Of a stretch of DNA of 64,000 bases, positions 1 through 11,384 are shown in pieces (the stretch's first letter is position 1; each line of letters starts with the position of its first letter). The notes below the pieces were generated by a model. It saw only the letters and a list, made by a program, of their open reading frames with translations, had not been told where the DNA came from and ran no database searches. Source of the DNA: Paulownia fortunei (Eukaryota; Streptophyta; Magnoliopsida; Lamiales; Paulowniaceae); assembly GCA_019321725.1 (NCBI GenBank), contig CM033111.1:11346001-11410000 (forward strand). The letters are read 5' to 3'. The translations under genes and the position numbers were made by a program.

Positions 1-537
1 GAAGTCAATGATGGTGTTCGGCTACAATCCATCGGCCAACACCTAACATATTGTTGGGTGTCGTTGGGCATTATTGCACCCATCGACGAACACCCAACAT
101 ATCGTTAGGTGCCTAGCACCTAACTGCTGATGTCCTTAGCGATGGTTCACCACCTATTGCTCCTATCCATGGCACTACTGCGTAGTGACCCGGTGATGGC
201 AAAGATAACGTCCTGCTAATCCGCCAAGCGACGAGCATCAACAGTCCATCGCCACCTATTGCTCAATTATTGAGTGACTAATCACCGTACTACTGCCAAA
301 CACCTAGGCAACGCACGATGTACTACCTGCTAGTGGTATGCTATCTCACAAAGGTAGGTAGCTTTAAGTTTTGTTCATCATGTTTAAAATTTTAATAATT
401 AAAATACGTGTAGAAAAAATTCAAAATTTAAATCCCTAAAAAAATAATTTACAAGAATTTCAATTCATCACATGAATTTAAGCATACATAATTACGTGAA
501 CAATAAATTGAATGCACAACCTAGGCTCTGATACCAC
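1..537 (-). mobile_element. Internal (non-coding) region of a long-LTR element, truncated by window start
   Basis: Reading on the minus strand, a primer-binding-site-like sequence complementary to tRNA-iMet (TGGTATCAGAGCC, 524-536) lies one base beyond the end of the 538-2490 LTR, so 1-537 is the start of that element's interior. No reading frame worth calling is present. The far part (1-360) is less AT-rich and contains imperfect direct and inverted copies of a short TTGGGTGT / AACACCTAAC-type motif. The AT-rich part next to the primer site resembles 13560-13700, the interior of the plus-strand copy. The element continues left of the window. Confidence 0.6.
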
Positions 538-2490
538 TATTAGGTTTTATATATCCTAGGATGGGAATGTAGTGGAAAATTAAAAATTTTAAAACATGCA
601 TATTCAAACATACATCACAAGAATTCATACAAATTAATTTAGTTGTGGTCACAATAGTAAAAAAAAATAAAGTTTGCAAATCATACCTGAGAGCACTTCA
701 GTTAATGTAGAGAGTGGAGGAATTCATATTCCTAAATTAGTTCATGAGGAATTTAAGTGTCCTCCCTCTAACTGTATCCACATGCCGGGCAAGTCCACGA
801 ATTTGATCCTTGCAAGTGAATCAATGTCCCTATCACTAATCTAAATTTGAGAGTGCAATTTTATTCTAAAAAAAAAAACTTGTGATAGAATAACAAAATT
901 GATGAAAAGGTTAGAACCTTTAATGGAGAGAACAAAATAAGAAAGAGAGACAAAGAGGAGGGGGCTAAAAATTTTGAGCTCTCAATACATGGAATTTTCA
1001 GCCCCCTTAAGTGTGTATTTGTACACACTTGATGTCTAGCCCTATTCCTATTTGGACTTTCCCACCTTTCTTTCGTATCCTTATCCTTTCCATACAAGAC
1101 TAGGATCCATTTTTCTTACTTTCCAAGTCACTTAGTTGGGTCAAGGGCTTGGACTTTAAATATCTAAAATTTAATTAATTGATCTCCATTAATTAATCAA
1201 GCCCATTTAATTAATTGATTCAATTAATTAATTAATTAGTTCTAATATAAGTTGCCTAATCAAATTAGGCCCTTAAAATAATTATATCATGTTAGTTGGT
1301 TAAATTAATTTAACTTTATAAATTAATGTAAGCCTAGCTACATAATTGATCTAGTCAATTACTTAATTCACTCCCATTAGCCCCTAATCTCAATTAGGTT
1401 TAATTAAATAATTTTATTATTTAATTCTTTAGATTAATTCTAGCTTAAGTTAATCAATCACAATTAATTACCTTAATCAACACTTTGGATCAATAAAATA
1501 AATTAGAAGTGGACTATCCTGGTTTGTGTGTGACTCCTCAGGTTCACAATTAAGCTAACAGTAGGCTTGCAACTTTTGCAACTTTTAAATATATTAATAT
1601 TTTAATTAATTAATCCACTTGGTATTAACTCCTTAATACCAACAAACTCACAAGTCAAGGGAAGCACCAAGCAGTGCATCTTGACTTTCTAGTCTTAGGT
1701 GAATAACAAATGAACCCATTTCAATTATGAATACATGCAAATACAGTCCCTCTGTCAACTATTCTCCAATTAAGTCTAGGATCCTCTGTTGAAGCAATAG
1801 AAAACCCCACATCCAATATTCATCCTATTTTGGCCAAGGTCTTCGGGATCACTGACTATAAAAATATAGGAGAATCATCTATTCTGCCAGATAGGTGACC
1901 TTGCTTGGCCACTCACTAGCCTCCATACACAAAGATTATACAACTAATGTAAACCCTATGTGACTGTCACGCAATAAGAAAATACATCAAAATGCACAAT
2001 GTTATGCATAAGGCTATAATGGTGCCTCAAGTTGAAGGACTCATTAATGCACTATTGTAACTACAAAATTCTTATTCGACAAATAATATTTTCAATTAAG
2101 AATTTCCCATGGGCCAGTTCGATGTATTTGTTCTCCAAAAAGTATCCACATATATATATTACCATCACCTTACCAATGTCTATGGAATAAGGCATCATCC
2201 TTTCGAGCATGCATCATGTGTGTGAGTCTATCAGGCTTATCGATGTCCCATCTCAATAAACCCTCGACTTGGAATAATTTTATAATCAAAGCCATAGGGG
2301 AATATTCCAGGATTGCCATCATGTGTGTGACCATGCCCCGTAGCTTTATATGATCTAAGGACTTTGTCAAATTGAAAAAATAATTAAAGATAAAGAAAAT
2401 GCATTTTATTATTAAACATTATGAATAAAACTAACTTTACAAGAGTATAAAAATTCACTACTAATTGGTTCGTCGGCTACTACTATAACA
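538..2490 (-). repeat. Long LTR, copy L1 (5' LTR, minus)
   Basis: About 1.95-kb LTR of the family seen seven times in the window. On the minus strand it starts TGTTATAGTAG (2490) and ends next to the primer site at 524-536; its CA end is changed to TA. Shared landmarks with the other copies are the CCGACGAACCAATTAG-like start, the block around 2190-2350 mentioning a GCATGCATCATGTG motif, and runs of TTAATTAATT in the second half. No coding capacity is visible; short frames inside it are chance. Confidence 0.7.
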
Positions 2491-2992
2491 ACTTAGGGAT
2501 AACACAATTTGGAATTCATATAGTCGGGAGACTTATGAAAACTTTTGAAGTCAAAAGTAAGAATCGAAGTACTTGATGGGATCTATGTTCTAGGTTTTTA
2601 TAGGGATATTGAAATTGAAATTTAAGTTCACGAACACTCAATATTCGAGAGAGAGAGTAATTACTTGAGATTTTCTTGACTTATAAATTATTAGCTTGAA
2701 TTGAGTAATTGAATTGGTGAGCATAGGTGGAAACTTGGTGAAATCATGCCTCTAGAATATTTGCATACATTGCATTTAATAATTTGCCAAAATGGATTTT
2801 TTATCAATAATTTAGGAATTCTGAGTCTAAGTAATTAAAACTCATACTTGAACTATATAGATAAAGTTAGGGCTATTATAATTACAACATTTTGTGCATA
2901 TTTGATAACAATCCCTATGGAGATGACATTTTTCTCATCATTTTACTAAAACTTGATACCGCACACTGACGGTTAGGATTTTCACGAACATG
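2491..2992. repeat. Dispersed repeat R, copy 1 (gypsy-LTR-like tail)
   Basis: About 500 bp clearly related on the same strand to 59200-59702. Shared stretches include a ggaattcata block near the start, the AGAGAG / GTGATTACTT region in the middle, and the tail around AACTTGATACCGCACACT. Such a tail is typical of the 3' part of plant Ty3/gypsy LTRs. Its left end is cut by the L1 LTR at 2490 and its right end abuts decayed copia sequence. I assign it as an LTR fragment by resemblance only. Confidence 0.5.
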
Positions 2993-4133
2993 CATCCTTT
3001 TAGATCTTTAGATAAGTATGAATAGAATATTATTATTGTTAAACACGATAAAGCTTACCATGCTCCCACTAACCTTCTTGTGCATATTTGGTTCATCCGC
3101 ATTCCTTAGGTAATCAATCGATTTGATTGCCTCAATAAATCGAATATTCCATCTTTTGGTTGTTTTATTCTGAGTCCATAAATGAGCCTTTGAAGGTTAT
3201 AGACCTTTTACACACTTTCTTTAGATATAAAGCTTTTAGGTTGCTTTATTTTGATCTCCTTCCCAATACTTCTATTGAGAAAATGGTCCTCATATCCCCT
3301 TTGCCATATCTCTTAGTCATAGTACGCAAATATAGCTAGCATAATCCGAATGTATTTCTGCATCACATTTGGTAAAGGTTCCCTCAACAGTCAATTCTTT
3401 GACTTTGAGCATAATCATTTGCTACCAATCGTGCCTTACAGGTCATCACATTCTATCTACTCTATGCTTTCACTTGTACACCCATTACAACCAATAGGTA
3501 CAATACCCTATGGTCTGTCCATCAAGGTTCATACCTTGTTGGCGTACAAGGAGTCCTTCTCAGTTTGCCTGCCATCTTTCTATCTCCCCAAATTGATGTT
3601 AGACATCATTTTTTTATAGTTTTGTGGATCACTATCGAAAGAATACTCTTTTTATTATTCTCTAACAAGACTCCAAACCTCTTAGGATGAGTCGAGCTTC
3701 TTTTAAATCTCCTATGAAGATGTGTGTTTGAAGTGTTTGAAGTGTTTAGTGTGGGTAGTTCAGGCACCACTGTCTTTTATAGGACATGTTGTGGCTCTTT
3801 TTTTTTTTTTAAGTTCTATAACCTTGTCATTTCTATTTTAATATAAAAGCCTCCTCAAGAAGGGTGGTATTCCTAAAAAAAAAACCTTTTGTTTTCCATA
3901 TCAATATTAGGTATTTGTAAGAAGAGGTCTTGCTACAACACATGCCGCCATTTCCAAAGCATGGCCCTAAAATGAAAAATGAATCCTAGTGAAGATCATC
4001 ATAGACCCCACCATGTCTAATAAGGTCTGGTTTCTATACTCGGCTACCGTTTCAACTATTGGAGTAGTAGGCAAAGTCCATTGCAAAAGAATCACATTCT
4101 CTTTTAAATAATCAAGAAACTCTGAGCTTTAAG
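2993..4133 (-). pseudogene. Decayed Ty1/copia polyprotein, integrase end and reverse transcriptase
   Basis: Minus-strand translation, with many stops and frameshifts, reads as copia pol. Next to the LTR at 4134 is an integrase-core stretch (EFLDYLKEN, then RNQTLLDMV, then FSF and GHALEMAA). At about 3000-3560 is reverse transcriptase (PIGC, IRIMLAIFAYYD, then EIWQ, VYNLQRLIYGL, and DEPNMHKKVSGS). These match the usual order and spacing of copia integrase and RT, for example the SIRILLAIAAYYDYEIWQ and IYGLKQ regions of the family. It is the downstream half of the element whose upstream half is at 6294-7560; the LTR at 4134-6293 separates them. Non-functional. Confidence 0.75.
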
Positions 4134-6293
4134 TTTTAGAGTAGTGCCCAACAAGTTAATTAGATTAGGCGTATTTTATACTATTGTATTCTGTAAAACG
4201 ATTTTTTTCAAATAGGTAATTTTTTTTATCTTTAATTACTTCTATTAATTAGATAAAGTCCCAAGACCAAATTTAGCTATGGGGCATGGTCGTGTATTTG
4301 ATGGAGATCATGGAACATGCCTCTAAGGCTTTGGTCTTAAATTAGTTTTGAGTCGAGGGCTTCTTGAGATGGGACATCAAATAGCCTAATAGACTCATGC
4401 ATATGATGCGTGCTCACATGAGGAGGATGTCTTGCTCCATGGATATTGGCGTAGTGACGCGAATGTATGTATACGAACAAGTACACTGAACAGGTTCGCT
4501 TGAAATTCTTAGTTGGAGAAGTTGTCTGTCGAAATATGAATTTTCATGTTATGATAGTACATGATTGTTCATTACACTTGAGGTACCATGGTAACCTTGT
4601 GCATGTCGTGTTCTATTTTGATGTATCTTCTGATTGTCTGACAATCACAAATAGGGTATGTTAGACATTGTATTGACATGTATGAAGGTTAATGAGTAGC
4701 CAACAAAGGATCTGTCACTTGTCTAATAGAATAAGTGAATCTCTTATGTTTTCATAGTTCATGACTCATAGTCATTGGCCAAGGCAGGATGAATGTTAGA
4801 CGGGGATTTCTAATGATTTATCATGATTCATTGCAACTTGAAATAAAATCATAGCTATTGAGTCAGTTAGGGTTTTAACTTATAATTCATGCCCTATACT
4901 TAATCGGGAGATTAGATGACGGAAGGGCCTTACATATATAATACTCATAATTGAAATAGGTTAACTCACTAATTCGCCTAAGATTAAGTAGTCATGATAT
5001 ACTTGTTAGGTGTTTCCCATAACTTGTGGGGTTTTTGGAATTAAGAAATTAAATCCAAGTGGATTAATTATTTGAAATAATTTGTTATTCATAAGTTGCA
5101 AATATTGCAAGCTCATTGCTAACTTAGTTATGAACCTAAAGAGTCACACACAATTTGGGATGAAATATTTCTAACTTAAGAATAGATCCAAGGAGTCAAA
5201 TCCAATTAATAAATAGGAATTAATTAATTGGGGCTTAAATTAATTCAAGGAGTTGAATTAAATATTTAAATAAATAATTAGATTATTTAATTAGACCTAA
5301 TAAGATTAGAAAACCTAATTGGAGTAGAGTAATTATTTGATTGAATTAATTAATTGTTTAGACCATAAATTAATTTAATTATTAAACTACTTTACTCAAT
5401 TGAATAACTAAATTATTTAATTAGGCCTGATTTGATTAAGTGGGTTAGATGGAATTAATGAATTAAAATTGAGCTTAATTAATTTATTGGATTCATTAAT
5501 AGATTTAATTAAGAGTCCAAGCCTAGTTCAAATAGCCCATTTGGAGAGGTCCACAAGAGTTGTTGGAAGAAGAAAAAGTCCCAAAAATTTGATATTCTTA
5601 TAAATATCTAATTGGATTAGACAAAATATCTCCATGTATCTTTGAAAGATACTAGAGATAGAGTTAGAGATTTTTAAGAGATCTTGAGATCAACCAAAAA
5701 TCCTCCAAACAATGAGGGGAGTAGTCGAAAATTCCAAGAGTGGAACTCTTGGATTTTTGGCCACTCTAGTATAAAACAAAGAGCCACAAATTTGAGGGTG
5801 AATCTCTCTAATTTTCGACAATCATCCTAAAGAAGAAAATTAGTTTTCTTCATCTTCTTATTCCTACAACACAAAAGAATTCCATCTTCTTTTATATAAA
5901 GTATTTTAATTCTTTTATCATGAGTTGATATTAAGAATTAATACTCACTATACACACTTTAAAAACAAGGTTAGTAAAGGAATCAAAATTTCTAGCGGAG
6001 TTCTAATTTCATTTTCTTGCTCAAAGTGTAGACTACTGCAGAGGGCAAAGGTTTGGTTCCCTATGAACTAGAATTCAAAAAGGGACTAGTAATCGATTGT
6101 TTCAAATCCTATGACAATCGGAGTGCGTTGAAAGGTATAAATCAAAACCCTTTTATTTATAAGTAAAGCAATTAGAAATTGTGAGATTGAAAATCACATC
6201 GGATCCGGGGTGATGCTATAATTGTTATGGGATGAATATTTTAAATTTTTTATTTTTTCGTTGTGCACACCCCGCGATCAAGCGAACCTAACA
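4134..6293 (+). repeat. Long LTR, copy L2 (probable solo LTR, plus)
   Basis: About 2.16 kb, same family as L4 and L5, starting near TTTTAGAGTAGTG (first TG mutated to TT) and ending GCGAACCTAACA. It has no primer site after it and no interior on either side. Instead, copia polyprotein remnants on the minus strand run up to both ends (integrase). The flanking 5 bases are TTAAG on the left and TTAAA on the right, an imperfect target duplication. This fits a solo LTR inserted in an older copia integrase gene. Short open frames inside, such as 4467-4664, are not genes. Confidence 0.65.
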
Positions 6294-7560
6294 TTAAATA
6301 CTCACCTCCTTAATTAGACCAAAAAACTTTGATATTTCGCCCTGTTTGTTTCTCCACTTCATGCCTGAATCCTTTTAACCTTTTAAAGTTTTAGACTTGT
6401 ATCTCGATAGACACACACACCCACATAAAAGTTTATTCATGTGGAAACTACCATTTTTTTATTACCTCTACTGATAATATTTTAAGGTATGGGTATGTGT
6501 ACCTATTGAGATATAAGTTTGCAGCTTCTGATATTCAGAATGAATATAAGCCCACATAAATTTCTACGATCAAATCCAAAGGATTTGCAACACGTTCCAC
6601 TTGTCCAACAAATAGTGATTTGTTCATCTTTCCCTTAGGCAAGATTGACATGTTGGCATTTCTTGCTAATCCAAAAAGGTCAAGCAGTTGTGTCATCTCA
6701 TGAACTTTTTTCTTAGAGATGTGACCTAATAACCCATGTCACAAATATGTGGAACTATGATCATCTAATTTTTCATTTATTTTGTTGAAGTAGCATAGAA
6801 TTTGTGGTTATATAGATCGTTTGTCAATGTACCAACATCAAGAGCCATGGAATTTTTTCATCCTTTAATTTTTCAATCAAACTTTCTCTGTCCAACAAAG
6901 ATTCTGTTTAAAACATCATTTTTTGGCACCAAAGACAAATGATTCTATCCAGAGCTAAGTGGATCATCCCTATGGTCAACAAAGCAACATTCGCTTTAGT
7001 CTCTAGCTTAAAGGTCACCCTCCTATACTTAGCTTCCTTCTTCTTGTCATCTCTTGTAACTCCTTGCAAAGATGCGATCATTATTTGATATCCAATATCA
7101 ATGCTGATGGTATTCTTGTTGTCATCTCTGGCAACCCTTACATAGATGGGATCATTACTCTATATCCAATACCAAAGAAGAATTATCAATGCTAATGGCA
7201 TTCTTCTTATCATGTCTTCCAGTATTCAATACCCAAGAAGAATTATTAATGTTGATGGTATTTTACTTATCATCTCTTGCTACCCCTTACAGAGACAGGG
7301 TCATTATTCGGTATCCAATACCCTAGAAGAATTATCAATATCGAAGGTGGACTTCAAGAAAATATAGGTTTGTATCAAGAGCCTTTCTAATTCAAAGCTT
7401 GATTTAAAACCTTTTTCTAAATCATTGAGCAAGTCAATACTTGCATTCCTCTTTCAATGCCCCGACATATCACAATGGTGGCATGAACTTATCTTATCTG
7501 TACTAATCCTATAGCTTTACCCAATTTTATATGTTGTTTTAATTTGAGAACTCTTTCTCA
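6294..7560 (-). pseudogene. Decayed Ty1/copia polyprotein, zinc knuckle, protease and pre-integrase
   Basis: Reading down the minus strand there is a CX2CX4H zinc-knuckle remnant (CHHCDMSGHWKRN near 7450-7490, final Cys lost), then repeated DNSSRVLDT-like protease segments (7040-7346). These are followed by a pre-integrase/HHCC segment near 6580-6720 (SEKRVHEMTQLLDLFGL, then GKMNKSLFVGQVERV). The order knuckle, protease and integrase is that of Ty1/copia elements. Many stops and frameshifts make it a pseudogene. It continues beyond the LTR inserted at 4134-6293. Confidence 0.7.
7040..7346. repeat. Irregular minisatellite, about four units of 70-95 bp
   Basis: Imperfect direct repeats of a unit carrying TATCCAATACC, AAGAAGAATTATCAATG, TGATGGTATTCTT and CATCTCTTGC blocks; the units begin roughly at 7040, 7105, 7165, 7220 and 7300. 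On the minus strand each unit encodes the INNSSxVLDT part of a copia protease, so the array appears to have grown by slippage or unequal exchange within a dead protease gene. Confidence 0.65.
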
Positions 7561-8050
7561 TTCGTTCTCTTAGAACCTTTTTCCTAAAGTAGATAGAACC
7601 AACAACAAAAATTAGGCCTAGAATCTCTTATAACTTTTAAAGGAGGTCCTTCTTCAATAATAGTGGAAGGTTCTCTATGACTCTTTATAGAACGTACAGT
7701 GTGATATACTTCTACAACTTTTGTGGGAGTTGTATATAACTATTGTAGAAACTCTCTTTTGTACATTTATAAACCTTTTAAATTTGAGAACTATTCTCAA
7801 ATTTCAAAAGCATTCCAGACAGCTTGGAGCAAGTGATGTTTATTATTGTCCAGAATCTATTAGAGTGTATTTATAAATGATAACCATTATCCTAAGTGAA
7901 GCAGAAAAAAAAATATCTTTTTGAAAATGTTTTCATCTGTAGTGTGATCTTTAATTATAAATATCTCTAACTATTTTATTCAAATCTCATAACCCTTTAG
8001 ATGACAATTCAGGAAATCCTATTTCCTAGTGGGCTTGAGGTCCAATTAAT
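7561..8050. other. Intergenic, unassigned
   Basis: AT-rich sequence with repeated TTTTATAGAAC / TTTGAGAAC-like words. It may be the decayed gag of the minus-strand copia element, but I could not recover convincing peptide similarity. Nothing else recognised. Confidence 0.3.
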
Positions 8051-9546
8051 CTTGCCATACACCCTAATTTTATAAGTCCATAAATCAAAATAAAAAAGTA
8101 GCTTACACATTAGCAATTGCATCCTTATGCAACCCTCAAACTATGTTGCCTCACTTCTTCTTATATGCCTAAATGTTATGAGCTTATATGGTACTAAGTG
8201 TTAAGTGTAACCCATCAAACATCCAAGTGAGTGAGACAACTAAGGAATGTCCCATGACTTGTGGCCAACACCTTTAGCCCTCTTACCTCACGGGCATCGC
8301 TACGCTGGTAGCGATCACAACTTACCCTCACTTAGTACATCCTATGACTCGTGATCGACGGACTAAGTATAACAACATTCCACATGCCAACTACTTTTGG
8401 TAGGAGGCATAGACGATTGGGTGCAATCTAATATTTTCCATATATATTTGATATACAAGTTACTTAAATTTTTAAACTTGAAATAATTTCAAGTGTAGGT
8501 TCATTTAATATTTCTAAGATCTCATCAATTATTCTAAGTTTGTTTATTTAATGTTATACTATCCTAGTGATTACAAGCAAAATCATAAGGAAAACATTAA
8601 AAAAACCATGGCACACATCTCTATACTTACACAAATAAAAGGGATGATCATGGACCATAACATATGCAATCCATTTGAGCCAAAATGGATCTAGGTCAAT
8701 CTATGGGTTGCAATTAAAATGACAAATAAATCCTATCTATTACATGACCTATACATTTATAGGCCTTTGTTTTCACTTCTCCATGTTGCTCTTTCTTCGT
8801 ATAATGTCCACCAATTACAAAAGAAGACTTTACAACCTATGATCTTATATCATTACAATTACTATATCCTAACATGAAGCATTAAAATTTCTTCAATAAA
8901 AGGTACATAAGAGGGAGATAAAATTTACATTCATATAGAAAAGACAAGATGCCTCATTTTAATCAAACCCAAAGCAATGAAACCATACATATATCCAAAT
9001 AAATGGGTCTAGGCTCCATGATCATCCCCATCCATCACAACATGCTCGATTAATAATTACATGAATAATTTAAAGCATGTAAATTCGCCAATTTATGCAC
9101 TGGTTTTAAATTTTGGATTAACAATTTTTGGTTACTCATCAAATAATTTTATTAATTTAAAATTAACCCTAAATTTTAAAATTGAATAAACTCAAAAATA
9201 AAAATTGCATGATATAATTACACTTTCAGAAATGAGACAAACATGTCAGCACATTGTTCGACAATGGCCACTAAGCTAATATTTGGAGCCAGGATGCCTA
9301 ATTTCCAGTAGGGCTAGCGCTGTAGTGCTGTCCAGTTATGTTGTGGTGCAGGACACATTGTCTGATGGCTTCACGGTGCTGCTCGGTGTTAAATATTTTT
9401 ACTTTCAATTTCTAACTCATTTCTAGTTCTGAACATTTAATCCCAAATATTAAAAATTGTATAAATAATTTATTGCACATAAATACCATTTTCATTACCT
9501 AAAATTTTAGGCATATATTTGAGAAAGTAATCAGAACATAATCTAG
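8051..9546 (-). mobile_element. Non-coding interior of long-LTR element (copy with LTR L3)
   Basis: Follows, on the minus strand, a tRNA-iMet-type primer site (TGGTATTAGAGT, 9547-9558) adjoining the LTR at 9560. The interior matches in inverted orientation the plus-strand interior 13560-14954. Shared blocks include the one around 8650-8700 (GATCTAGGTCAATCTA with flanking GAGCCAAAATGGATC) and the GTACCATATAAGCTCATAA block near 8165-8195. No long reading frame exists on either strand. The matching 3' LTR is not visible, so this copy is truncated on its left. Confidence 0.6.
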
Positions 9547-9559
9547 ACTCTAATACCAC

Positions 9560-11384
9560 TGTTGCTATGCATAATCAAGGGATAAGTACGCAACAAAACT
9601 TAAAAATTTAAACATGCATAATTAAAATAAATCATGCAATTCTAGACTTGATGCAATTAATTGATTTGTGTTCTGAATTACTCATTAAATAAATTAAACA
9701 AATTTTTCATGAATCATGCTCTTTAAATCACTTTGGTTGATGTAGGGTGTGAAATAATTCAAATTGTTTACCCAAATTAGAAACTGATTCTCCAAGGACT
9801 CCAAGCGTTGTTCCTCTGTGGGTGTCCACACTTTGGGAAAGTCCATGAATTTTCAATCCTTGCTAGTGAATTGAAATTCTTTATTTCTAATTAATATATT
9901 TGAGAGTTCAATTTAATTCCTAAATCAACTTATGATAGAAGAATCAAATTGAACAAAGAAGGAATGAAAGCTCTTTAATGGAACAAGAATTTTCTTGGAG
10001 AAGAAAATAAAGAGAGAACCAATAGAGGGAGTAGCCGATTTCTCTTGCTTGTAGAAGCAAGGAAAATATCAGCCTCATTATCTTGTGTATTTATACACAA
10101 GTTAATTTTAGCCCTAATTCAATTAGATATCTAGCTCTTTCCTTTCTTATCTACTTTTTTTCCATCAATGACTAGGAGTCTTTGTCTTGCTCTCTTAGAC
10201 TCCTAGACGGGCCTCTCCTACGGGCCCATAAAGGTTGGGCTTAGACATTATTAATTTAATTAAGTCCACTTAATTGACTCCATCAATTAAATAAGCCAAA
10301 TTTAATTAATTGATCAAATTAGTTAATCAATTGGTTCCACTTAGGCTACCTAATCAAATTAGGCCGAATTAATTAGTTAAATTAATTAAAATCCTTAAAT
10401 TATTTTAAGCTCATTAATTAATTGATCCAGTCAATTAATTAATTTACTCTCCATGAGTGTTTAATCTTAATTAGGTCCAACTAAATAATTTTATTATTTA
10501 ATTTGATGAATTAATTTAGTTTTTAAATTATTTCTAGCTCTAGTTAATTAATATCCATTATTTAACTTAATCCAACTCCTTAGACTACTTTCTAGATTAG
10601 AAGTGGACTACCCTGATTTTTGTATGACCTTTTATGTCCACAACTAAGCTAGCATTCGACTTGCAACTTTAATGAATAAATTAATATTCTAATTATATAA
10701 TTTAATTAATTAATTATCTTGAAATTAGCTCCTTAATTTTAAGAACTTCACAATCTATGGGAAGCACCTAGCATTACATTATGGATACCTAGTTTTTGGT
10801 GAACAGTAAGCTAACCTATTTTTGTTACAAGTACTGTGCAGATATGGTTCTTCCATCAACTAATCCCCCGATCAAGTTTTGAAACCCTATTTTAACTTAA
10901 TAACTGTGATTTCATTTCAAGTCACATTGACCCTTTGATGAATCATTAGAAACCCCTCATCAAATATTCATCCTGCCTTGTCCAAGGTCTTTGGGGTCAA
11001 TGACTACAAAAATATAGGAGATTCACATATTTTACCGGATAATTAATGAATCATTTGTTAGTCACTCATTAACCTCTATACACAAAGAAGTTACACCCCT
11101 CGTAAATCCATTATGATTGTCATATAATAGGAAGATACATCAAAGTGCAATGTGTCATGCGCAAAGTTACCATTGTGCCTCAAGTCTAAGGACTAGTTAA
11201 TAGACTATCGTAACTAGAAAATTGTCATTCGATGAATAATATTTCCAATTCAAAATATCTAGTTGGTTAGTTCATTGTACTCGTTCTCCAACAAGCACTA
11301 GCATATTGATCACTCATCTTAATGAACCATCGACTAGGAATGAGTTTAAGATCAAAGCCATAGAGTCATATTCCATGATCAACA
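9560..11384 (-). repeat. Long LTR, copy L3 (5' LTR, minus, truncated)
   Basis: Same family as L1. It ends with CA (complement of TG at 9560-9561) beside its primer site. Its other end lacks roughly the first 110-130 bases found in L1 and L6, stopping where the plus-oriented copy L4 begins. L3 and L4 therefore lie head to head. Confidence 0.65.
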
